Source of the DNA: an uncultured Nannocystaceae bacterium
GTDB taxonomy: Bacteria; Myxococcota_A; Polyangia; Nannocystales; Nannocystaceae
Reading direction: 5' to 3'
Length of the DNA: 5,475 nt
NCBI GenBank assembly: GCA_938084085.1
Contig: CALKDV010000376.1
Span: 1 to 5,475 of the forward strand
The first letter of the stretch is position 1. The number at the start of each line of letters is the position of its first letter. The notes under the pieces are model-generated. The model did no database searches, was not told the DNA's origin, and worked only from the letters and a program-made list of their open reading frames with translations. Shown here piece after piece: positions 1 to 5,475 of this stretch. The translations under genes and the position numbers were made by a program.

Positions 1-1878
1 GACGCCGCCCTGTCCCCCGTGCAAGAGGTGCCCGCACGGCCCGCACGAATCCGGCGCTTGCAGTTCTTTGAGGCCCACGGCTACATGCGAATGCGAGCCG
101 ACTACTTCCATCGGCTCGACATGGGGCTGTACCCCAACAACCCCGCCGCCAACGACCTCAACAACAAGTTCTTCCCGCCCCCAGGAGAGACCGCAGAGCC
201 CGACGGCAACGGCTCTCTCACCGGCAACCAAGCCTCGTGCCTGACCCAACTCAACGCCATCGGCGTCAGCGCTCAGAACATTCAAAAGCGCTGCGCGCGG
301 CGCAACGGGTTTGGCAGCGCGAACATGCGCCTGCGTATCCGCCCCACGCTCCACGTGACCGATACGGTCAAGGTCCACGCGACCATCGACGCCCTCGACA
401 ACATGGTCCTCGGCAGCACCCCAGACAGCGTCGCGTGGTCCAACCCGTGGGCCCCCATCGACCTCTACACCCGCACCCAAACCCCACCGAGCGCCGGGAT
501 CAACTCATTTTCGGACAGCCTCACCGTAAAAGAAGCCTACGGCCACATTCGGTTTGGCTGGGGACTCGACGTCAAGTTTGGACGCATGTTCAACCACTGG
601 GGCATGGGCCTGCTCTACAACGATGGCAACGGCTACGATCGACTTGAGGGCGCCGACATCGTCCGCCAGCTCGATCAAGACTTCGGTGACTCCATCGACA
701 CGGTAAAGCTCGCCTACGAGGTCGGCCGAGACCCTCGCACCTCCCACGTCCTGAGCGTGTCCTACGATTGGGCAGCCAGCGGACCAACGACCGCACAGCT
801 GTTGGGACCCGCGTGGTCCTCGGGCGGCGTCGTCGGCCAAGACTTTAGCGCGGAGAAATTCGACAACGTCTACCAGTTCAGCCTGTCGGCGCTGCGGCGA
901 GACAACCCGAACATGCTCCGTCGAAAGCTGTCCCTCGACATCCCCGTGGTCAACTACGGCCTCGCTACATGGTTCCGCTTCCAGACCTTGGATGGAGCGA
1001 TGGGGGCTCCCGGTGTCGGCGACGGGTTGGCGCCTGGCCAGCCGGTGCCCCCGGAGTACTACGACGGACTCGGAAGTCTCGGCAGCCCCATCAGCAACGG
1101 GCTGGTGGACGAGGACGGGAACACCGGGCTCGCCCGATACGCGAACTCCCTGGTGCACCGCCGCGCGTTCGTGGCCTCCCCCGACCTGTGGCTGCGCGTG
1201 AACTGGCGCACCATGAGGATCGAGTTGGAAGCTGCCGGCAACTTCGGCTACTTCTACGGGCGAGACCTCTCCGACGATCCGAGCAGCGTCAACTATGACC
1301 TCGCCGTGGCATCCGAGCGCAACACCATCGCCAATGGTGGTTACGCCCTTGAGTTCAAGTACGGCTTGTTTGACGACAAGTTCCACCTTGGACTCGACCA
1401 AGGCTTTGCGTCGGGAGACAACTCTGGCAGCGCCGGCGGCAACCCGGAGATCCCCTTTGTTCAAGAGCAATTCACCCTCGGGAGAGGCTCCAACAACAGC
1501 TTCCGGTTCAACCCGGCGTACATGCAAGACCTGCTGCTGTTCCGCGAGATGCTGGGAACCGCCGCCAACGCCGCCTATTTCAAGGCGTGGCTGGCCTACT
1601 ACTTCTTCCAGAAGAACTTCAGCGCGCGAGCAGATCTCCAATACGCGCTCGCCCACCAACGCGCGGCCACCCCCGGGAACAACCTCAACTACGGCTTCGA
1701 GATCGACGCCGCGGTCCGCTACCACGACACGCGAGAGCCCATCTTCGTTCAGCTTCAATATGGCGTGCTGTTCCCATTTGGAGCGTTCAACCGCCCGCCT
1801 TCGCAATATGATGTGGCTGGCGACGGCGACGCGCGAGCGGTGCAAACAGTCCAAGCCCAAATCGGGATTAAGTTCTAG
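1..1878 (+). CDS. TIGR04551-type putative outer-membrane beta-barrel protein, 5' partial
   Basis: The reading frame is open from base 1 to a TAG at 1876-1878 and shows 625 residues. A GTG at 19 could act as a start, but it would give no signal peptide and the frame continues upstream, so the true start is probably outside the window. Near the visible start is HGYMRMRADYFHRLDMG (about 79-129). An NMRLRIRPTLHV segment leading to DALDNMVLGSTPD follows at about 322-432, then FGRMFNHWGMGLLYND at about 577-624. From memory these match the TIGR04551 family of myxobacteria, whose function is unknown. The second half alternates polar and hydrophobic or aromatic residues, as in amphipathic beta strands, and the protein ends in IGIKF. 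A C-terminal Phe is the usual recognition signal of barrels inserted by the BAM complex, so I infer an outer-membrane barrel. Two cysteines (codons 238-240 and 292-294) lie 18 residues apart and could form a disulfide. The family call is fairly firm; the location is inference, and a transport or structural role is unproven. Confidence 0.75.
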   Translation, partial: DAALSPVQEVPARPARIRRLQFFEAHGYMRMRADYFHRLDMGLYPNNPAANDLNNKFFPPPGETAEPDGNGSLTGNQASCLTQLNAIGVSAQNIQKRCARRNGFGSANMRLRIRPTLHVTDTVKVHATIDALDNMVLGSTPDSVAWSNPWAPIDLYTRTQTPPSAGINSFSDSLTVKEAYGHIRFGWGLDVKFGRMFNHWGMGLLYNDGNGYDRLEGADIVRQLDQDFGDSIDTVKLAYEVGRDPRTSHVLSVSYDWAASGPTTAQLLGPAWSSGGVVGQDFSAEKFDNVYQFSLSALRRDNPNMLRRKLSLDIPVVNYGLATWFRFQTLDGAMGAPGVGDGLAPGQPVPPEYYDGLGSLGSPISNGLVDEDGNTGLARYANSLVHRRAFVASPDLWLRVNWRTMRIELEAAGNFGYFYGRDLSDDPSSVNYDLAVASERNTIANGGYALEFKYGLFDDKFHLGLDQGFASGDNSGSAGGNPEIPFVQEQFTLGRGSNNSFRFNPAYMQDLLLFREMLGTAANAAYFKAWLAYYFFQKNFSARADLQYALAHQRAATPGNNLNYGFEIDAAVRYHDTREPIFVQLQYGVLFPFGAFNRPPSQYDVAGDGDARAVQTVQAQIGIKF

Positions 1879-1929
1879 GGCGGGTCGTCACACGCAATGA
1901 TCCGCTGCGAGCGGCGAATGCTCTGAGTG

Positions 1930-3303
1930 ATGGCCAAGAAATCAAAATCAACCTGGACGTGTACTGACTGCGGAAACACCACCGGCGGGTGGTTTGGTCG
2001 ATGCACAAGCTGCGGCGCGTGGAACACCATCGTGGAGCGCGTGGACACCCCCGCATCCCCGGACCGCGTGGTGTTGAGCCAGGGCGGCGACGTGGGGAAG
2101 GTCTTTCGATCCACCCACGCTGAAGATGAAACGAAGACCAAGCCGCGCCGCAAAACCTCGATCCAAGAGCTCGACCGCGTCCTTGGAGGGGGTCTGGTCC
2201 ACGGGTCCGTCGTGCTGGTCGGAGGCCCTCCTGGAATCGGCAAAAGCACGCTATTGCTCCAAGCCTGCGCTGGCCTCGCCGCGGGTGAGGCGACGGTGCT
2301 GTACGCCAGCGGTGAGGAATCGGTCAGCCAGATCGCCGACAGGGCCACTCGGCTCGGTGCCAAACATGAGCGTCTCTTGCTGGTCGCGGAGACACGCGTG
2401 GAGTCGATCATCGAAGCCACGAAGACCCACAAGCCCGACGTTCTGATCGTGGACTCGGTGCAGACGATCTACTCGGACGTCACCGAGGGCTTGCCCGGCA
2501 ATGTCGGGCAGATCCGCGCCGTGACCGCGCAGCTCATCTCCACCGCCAAAAGTACCGGCGTGCCGGTGATCATGGTCGGCCACGTCACCAAGGATGGCCA
2601 GCTCGCCGGGCCGCGCCTGCTTGAACATATGGTGGACGCGGTGCTGTCGTTCGACGGTGATGAGGCGCGCGCGCTCCGGATGCTCCGCGCCACCAAAAAT
2701 CGATTCGGCTCCACCCACGAGCTAGGTGTTTTCGAGATGACAGGTGGGGGTCTCGCCCCCATTGAGAACCCCTCGGAGGCGTTCTTGACCCAGCGGGACG
2801 TCGCCGCCACCGGCGCCTGCGTGACCAGCACACTGGAGGGGAGCCGCCCCTTACTCCTTGAGGTCCAAGCCCTCCTCGGACCGAGCCCTGGCGGGTCACC
2901 TCGGCGCACCTGCGTGGGAGCAGATCCCGCCCGACTCGCCATGCTACTCGCGGTGCTCGATCGGCACGCGGGCCTCTTCGCTGTGGACCAGGACGTGTTC
3001 GTAAACATCGCGGGCGGCCTCAAGCTTACGGAACCCGCCGCGGATCTCGCGGTCTTGCTCGCCGTAGCGAGCAGCCACAAGCGTGTGCCTCTCGCACCAA
3101 ATATGGTCGCCCTCGGCGAGGTGGGCCTGACGGGCGAGCTGCGGGCAGTACCGCGGGTAGAGGCGCGAATCGCCGAGAGTCACCGCCTCGGCTATTCGAC
3201 GCTCCTGGTGCCCCAGGCCCGCAAACGACCGCGCGTCCCCAAGGGCCTCCGACTCATCGTGTGCCGCACCGTCGCAGAGGCGCTGGACGCAGCGTTCGAC
3301 TGA
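1930..3303 (+). CDS. radA: DNA repair protein RadA/Sms, RecA-like branch-migration helicase
   Basis: RadA is a cytoplasmic ATPase that works with RecA to extend and process strand-exchange intermediates in recombinational repair. The 457-residue product has the usual family length and all expected parts in order. A four-cysteine zinc finger (C11, C14, C25, C28) is followed by a RecA-like ATPase core with Walker A GPPGIGKST around K105 and Walker B VLIVDS around D175. The RadA-specific KNRFG motif is at 256-260, followed by the NPSEAFL linker. A Lon-like C-terminal domain (about 325-457) contains GGLKLTEPAADLA and LGEVGLTGELR; the EPAAD segment lacks the catalytic serine of real Lon proteases. 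The start is ATG 1930, giving the common MAK opening. A GTG at 1927 is the only in-frame alternative, because a TGA lies at 1924-1926. No clear Shine-Dalgarno sequence precedes it. The gene lies 51 bases after the barrel gene on the same strand and may be read through from it. Identification is secure. Confidence 0.97.
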   Translation: MAKKSKSTWTCTDCGNTTGGWFGRCTSCGAWNTIVERVDTPASPDRVVLSQGGDVGKVFRSTHAEDETKTKPRRKTSIQELDRVLGGGLVHGSVVLVGGPPGIGKSTLLLQACAGLAAGEATVLYASGEESVSQIADRATRLGAKHERLLLVAETRVESIIEATKTHKPDVLIVDSVQTIYSDVTEGLPGNVGQIRAVTAQLISTAKSTGVPVIMVGHVTKDGQLAGPRLLEHMVDAVLSFDGDEARALRMLRATKNRFGSTHELGVFEMTGGGLAPIENPSEAFLTQRDVAATGACVTSTLEGSRPLLLEVQALLGPSPGGSPRRTCVGADPARLAMLLAVLDRHAGLFAVDQDVFVNIAGGLKLTEPAADLAVLLAVASSHKRVPLAPNMVALGEVGLTGELRAVPRVEARIAESHRLGYSTLLVPQARKRPRVPKGLRLIVCRTVAEALDAAFD

Positions 3304-3307
3304 TACC

Positions 3308-3352
3308 GGGAGCCGGCGACCTCCCCTGCACCCAGACTCCCTCCTCCACCCC
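3308..3352 (+). terminator. Weak hairpin plus C-rich tract after radA; possible Rho-type termination region
   Basis: Just after the radA stop, GGGAG (3308-3312) can pair with CTCCC (3321-3325) across an 8-base loop. It overlaps a strongly C-rich, G-poor stretch (3320-3352) with 22 C and only 2 G in 33 bases on the radA-sense strand. There is no T-run, so a classical intrinsic terminator is not supported. C-rich, G-poor RNA is the known preference of Rho loading sites, so a Rho-dependent end for the radA transcript is an inference. The tract could instead be ordinary noncoding sequence with biased composition. Confidence 0.25.
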
Positions 3353-3380
3353 GGGGTCCCCACGACCTCCGGGCCTCTGT

Positions 3381-3386
3381 CATACT
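3381..3386 (+). promoter_or_regulatory. Possible -10 element of the lipoprotein gene
   Basis: CATACT resembles the TATAAT -10 box (four of six bases) and is one of the few A/T-containing hexamers in this GC-rich gap. It ends six bases before the ATG at 3393, which would place transcription initiation at or very near the start codon and give a leaderless message. That would fit the absence of a Shine-Dalgarno sequence. No recognisable -35 box lies about 17 bases upstream, so this is only a suggestion. Confidence 0.2.
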
Positions 3387-3392
3387 GGCCAC

Positions 3393-3857
3393 ATGCGTCC
3401 TTTCAAGCCCTCCTTGGCGTGCCTGCTGTTGGTGTCTGCGTGTGTCCAGCCCAAAGATGTTGTCGGCGCCGATGGCCGGTCATGGCGCCGGGGAGAAACG
3501 CACACCGTGGATGGCTGCACGGTCACCCTCACCAACGGATGGCTCGCAGAGTCCGACGGCTGGAGCGGCGCCCTGTACTTCGATGTCGCGAACGAGGGCG
3601 ACTCCACCACCCCGTGCGCTGTCGTTGGCGCGCTCGTCGATGCGAGCATCGAACCAGTCAGCGTGACATCGAAGTCCAATATCCTCGAAGCGGGAGAGCG
3701 ACGAACCTGGACGCTCAAGTTTAAATCCCCGGCCATCGCGGGCATCACTGCCACTGGAGCGTGGCTCTACGCGGGAATCCGCGGCAGCGATCCTCGCTCA
3801 GAGACGGGGTTCCACATTTACGAGCTCCCTACAGACTTCGAACACGACTATGAGTGA
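3393..3857 (+). CDS. Small predicted lipoprotein of unknown function
   Basis: The product has 154 residues. It begins MRPFKP, followed by a short hydrophobic stretch and a lipobox V14-S15-A16-C17, the pattern cut by signal peptidase II with a lipid attached to Cys17. There is no Asp directly after the cysteine, so in a Gram-negative cell it would by default be sorted to the outer membrane (inference). The mature part has alternating hydrophobic segments such as VTLTNGW and ALYFDVANEGD, then EAGERRTWTLKF, a spacing like that of small immunoglobulin-like beta-sandwich domains. Cys42 and Cys75 could form a disulfide. I do not recognise a specific family. ATG 3393 is chosen because it places the signal peptide exactly at the N terminus; the longer frame from 3261 would overlap the end of radA and add 44 residues unlike a signal peptide. 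No ribosome binding site is evident. It lies between radA (same strand) and recA (convergent), with no sign of a role in recombination. Confidence 0.8.
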   Translation: MRPFKPSLACLLLVSACVQPKDVVGADGRSWRRGETHTVDGCTVTLTNGWLAESDGWSGALYFDVANEGDSTTPCAVVGALVDASIEPVSVTSKSNILEAGERRTWTLKFKSPAIAGITATGAWLYAGIRGSDPRSETGFHIYELPTDFEHDYE

Positions 3858-3864
3858 GAGATGG

Positions 3865-3899
3865 CGTGGCGCCACGAGAAAGGCGGCGCCACACCACGC
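3865..3899. terminator. Overlapping palindromes between convergent lipoprotein gene and recA; candidate bidirectional terminator
   Basis: The 51-base gap between the two stop codons holds GTGGCGCC (3866-3873), which pairs perfectly with GGCGCCAC (3885-3892) across an 11-base loop. The left arm also sits inside a perfect 12-base palindrome, CGTGGCGCCACG (3865-3876), and GCGTGG (3864-3869) can pair with CCACGC (3894-3899), so several competing folds exist. The position between convergent genes suits a shared terminator. Neither strand has a T-run after the stem, so intrinsic termination would be atypical; a role in RNA 3'-end protection or simple chance in GC-rich DNA is also possible. Confidence 0.4.
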
Positions 3900-3908
3900 A
3901 CGACGTCG

Positions 3909-5078
3909 CTAGGCTCGCGCCCTGCCACGACGCGACGCGCCGTTGCTCGCCCCGTTTTTCTTCGACTTGCTCGCCGCCTCCGCCTCTGGTGGCGCGGCGG
4001 TCTTCGCCCCTGACGCGGCGCCTTCTGCACCGCCATCTGCGGGCGCTCCCGCCACTTCGCGCTGGATGTCGTTGGCCTTGAGCACCTCGGCCTCGATCGA
4101 GCGGCAGATCTCAGGATTCTCCTTGAGGAAGGCTTTGGCGTTCTCGCGCCCTTGGCCGATGCGGTCCCCCCGATAGCTCAACCAGGCCCCCGCCTTGTCG
4201 ACGACATTCGCGGCCACGCCGAGATCGATGAGCATCCCCTCGCGCGAGATGCCCTCGCCGTAGGTAATGTCGAACTCGATCTCTCGAAATGGAGGCGCCA
4301 TCTTGTTCTTGACCACCTTCACGCGAGTCCGGTTGCCGACCACCTTGTCGGTGGTTTTGATGGCGCCGATGCGTCGGATGTCGAGACGCACGGAAGAGTA
4401 GAACTTCAGAGCGTTCCCACCGGTCGTGGTCTCAGGGCTCCCGAACATCACGCCAATCTTCATCCGAAGCTGATTGATGAAGATCACCATGCAGTTACTC
4501 CGAGAAATCGAGCCCGTCAGTTTCCGAAGGGCTTGACTCATCAAGCGGGCCTGGAGCCCGACGTGGTGGTCTCCCATGTCACCCTCAAGCTCGGCCTTGG
4601 GCGTCAACGCGGCGACAGAGTCCACCACGACGACGTCGATGGCCCCCGAGCGGACGAGCATGTCGCAGATCTCCAACGCCTGCTCTCCATAGTCGGGCTG
4701 GGAGATCAGCAGATCGTCCGTTCGGACGCCAAGCTTACGGGCGTAGCTCACATCCAACGCATGCTCCGCGTCGATAAATGCACACACACCACCCTGTTTT
4801 TGAGCCTCGGCGATCGCGTGCAAAGTGAGGGTTGTCTTGCCCGAACTCTCGGGGCCGTAGATCTCGACAATCCGCCCTCGCGGAAGTCCGCCAATTCCCA
4901 GGGCGATATCGAGTCCGAGGCAGCCTGTGGGGACGACCGGGACATCTTGGCCTGGAATCTTGCCATCGACGCCGAGGCGCATGATCGATCCCTTCCCAAA
5001 TTGCTTTTCGATAGTGGACAGGGCCAGGTCGATGGCGGCCTCTCGCTGCTTCAGATTATTCGTTGGATTTTTTGACAT
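3909..5078 (-). CDS. recA: Recombinase RecA
   Basis: RecA forms ATP-dependent filaments on single-stranded DNA, carries out homologous strand exchange and triggers LexA self-cleavage in the SOS response. The 389-residue product is near-canonical over its first 340 residues. It has Walker A GPESSGKTT (75-83, K81), the catalytic-glutamate segment DAEHALD (E105) and Walker B VVVVDS (149-154). DNA-binding loop L1 lies around EGDMGDHHVG (165-174), loop L2 around MFGSPETTTGG (211-221), and KNKMAPPF is at 257-264. The start is ATG at 5078, which yields the usual MSKNP opening and has a strong ribosome binding site; the open frame further upstream runs antiparallel-frame through cinA and is not used. 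The tail from about 341 is Ala/Gly-rich and ends RRGRARA, making the protein about 35 residues longer than E. coli RecA. The gene follows cinA by 22 bases on the same strand, so co-transcription is likely. I saw no recognisable LexA box in the short gap; one could lie upstream of cinA, outside the window. Confidence 0.98.
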   Translation of the reverse strand: MSKNPTNNLKQREAAIDLALSTIEKQFGKGSIMRLGVDGKIPGQDVPVVPTGCLGLDIALGIGGLPRGRIVEIYGPESSGKTTLTLHAIAEAQKQGGVCAFIDAEHALDVSYARKLGVRTDDLLISQPDYGEQALEICDMLVRSGAIDVVVVDSVAALTPKAELEGDMGDHHVGLQARLMSQALRKLTGSISRSNCMVIFINQLRMKIGVMFGSPETTTGGNALKFYSSVRLDIRRIGAIKTTDKVVGNRTRVKVVKNKMAPPFREIEFDITYGEGISREGMLIDLGVAANVVDKAGAWLSYRGDRIGQGRENAKAFLKENPEICRSIEAEVLKANDIQREVAGAPADGGAEGAASGAKTAAPPEAEAASKSKKNGASNGASRRGRARA

Positions 5079-5085
5079 GGTGGTT

Positions 5086-5091
5086 CTCCTT
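5086..5091 (-). promoter_or_regulatory. recA ribosome binding site
   Basis: On the minus strand AAGGAG lies 7 bases before the ATG at 5078 (AAGGAGAACCACCATG). This is an almost ideal Shine-Dalgarno sequence and spacing, and it fixes the recA start over longer in-frame alternatives. It is the only strong ribosome binding site in the window; radA and the lipoprotein gene lack one. Confidence 0.88.
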
Positions 5092-5100
5092 CGTGATGAA

Positions 5101-5475
5101 CTAAACTCGGTCTGTAAATTTTGTCTCGGCCTCTTCCACACGGGCGACGCCCCGCTCGAGGAGCACGTCCCACACCATCCGCAACGCCCCGTAGGAGGCC
5201 GCCTTGATGATGCGCGCGCGGCTGCCAGGCAGCTGCAGGGCTCGATGGGTCGTGGTCTCTCCGTCGCTCGTGGCAAAGTGAACCGTACCCACGGCTCCGT
5301 CTGCACCGTCCGCTGCGGGGCCTGCGAGCCCGGTCACAGCGACCCCGATGTCCGCGCCCGTGCGGCGGCACACCCCCTGTGCCATCGCCCGAGCGGTCGC
5401 CTCACTGACCGCCCCATGCTCGCGCAAGGTGGCGTCGCCCACATCGAGCAGCGACCGTTTTAACTGGTTCGAATA
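5101..5475 (-). CDS. cinA: CinA C-terminal domain protein (competence/damage-inducible; NMN deamidase family), 5' partial
   Basis: The frame enters from the right edge and ends at TAG 5101-5103, showing 124 residues. It starts with YSNQLKRSLLDV, followed by HGAVSE and AVTGLAGP, then VGTVHFAT, the order typical of the CinA C-terminal domain. In characterised members (PncC type) this domain hydrolyses nicotinamide mononucleotide to nicotinic acid mononucleotide for NAD recycling. The first part of the domain, with the usual TAESCTGG segment, lies outside the window, so it is not possible to tell a full CinA of about 410 residues from a stand-alone domain of about 160. A GTG at 5442 is not the real start because conserved residues continue upstream of it. 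The loop after AVTGLAGP reads AADGADGA rather than the usual glycine-rich GGGTPEKP. The C terminus runs some 13 residues past the last family helix (RVEEAETKFTDRV). It lies 22 bases upstream of recA in the same direction, a conserved pairing. The symbol is sure at domain level. Confidence 0.9.
   Translation of the reverse strand, partial: YSNQLKRSLLDVGDATLREHGAVSEATARAMAQGVCRRTGADIGVAVTGLAGPAADGADGAVGTVHFATSDGETTTHRALQLPGSRARIIKAASYGALRMVWDVLLERGVARVEEAETKFTDRV

Noticed and set aside
505..1860. Long minus-strand ORF of 451 codons opposite the first gene
   Set aside because: It mirrors a clearly conserved coding sequence, has a Val/Arg/Glu-rich composition with no recognisable motif, and is the expected by-product of GC-rich codon use.
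1902..1914. Small hairpin CCGCT-GCG-AGCGG between the barrel gene and radA
   Set aside because: A five-base stem with a three-base loop and no T-run is too weak to call a terminator in GC-rich sequence.
2251..3363. Several minus-strand ORFs (104-203 codons) opposite radA
   Set aside because: All are out-of-frame shadows of a complete, motif-rich radA gene, and none shows family motifs.
3261..3392. N-terminal extension of the lipoprotein gene starting inside radA
   Set aside because: The added 44 residues are Pro/Arg-rich, overlap radA coding sequence and would bury the signal peptide and lipobox.
4152..5075. Plus-strand ORF of 307 codons opposite recA
   Set aside because: It lies wholly antisense to recA, has no recognisable domain, and is open only because of the codon bias of recA.
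5079..5100. SOS/LexA box in the cinA-recA gap
   Set aside because: The 22-base gap holds the ribosome binding site, and I see no CTGT-N8-ACAG or GAAC-N4-GTTC pattern; a box could lie upstream of cinA outside the window.
5079..5306. 76-residue N-terminal extension of RecA
   Set aside because: The extension overlaps cinA in another frame and has low-complexity Arg/Ser/Pro composition; the strong ribosome binding site at 5086-5091 and the normal MSKNP start argue against it.

Overview
The window is GC-rich, densely coded chromosomal DNA that looks like Myxococcota (myxobacteria and relatives). The main evidence is the first gene, which matches my recollection of the TIGR04551 family, a group seen essentially in that lineage. 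The RecA, RadA and CinA sequences are typical bacterial ones and fit this placement, but they do not fix the genus. No mobile element, CRISPR array, tRNA or rRNA gene is visible.

Layout, left to right. (1) A probable outer-membrane beta-barrel protein of the TIGR04551 type on the + strand, cut at its 5' end by the window edge. (2) After a 51-base gap, radA/sms on the + strand, complete, encoding the RecA-like branch-migration helicase. (3) An 89-base gap with a C-rich, G-poor stretch that may aid termination. (4) A small + strand gene for a 154-residue predicted lipoprotein of unknown function. (5) A 51-base convergent gap with overlapping GGCGCC palindromes, a possible two-way terminator. 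(6) recA on the - strand, complete, with a strong ribosome binding site and a long tail that ends basic. (7) 22 bases upstream of recA, the 3' end of cinA on the - strand, cut by the right window edge.

The biology is mostly housekeeping recombination and repair. cinA and recA form the well-known cinA-recA pair and are probably co-transcribed. radA lies on the opposite strand about 0.6 kb beyond the recA stop codon, so three genes tied to homologous recombination (and, in some bacteria, to transformation) sit in one 3.5 kb stretch. The lipoprotein gene lies between the two arms and has no evident link to recombination. I found no convincing new system. The points most worth a second look are the radA/recA/cinA neighbourhood, the basic RecA tail, the altered glycine loop in CinA and the uncharacterised lipoprotein.
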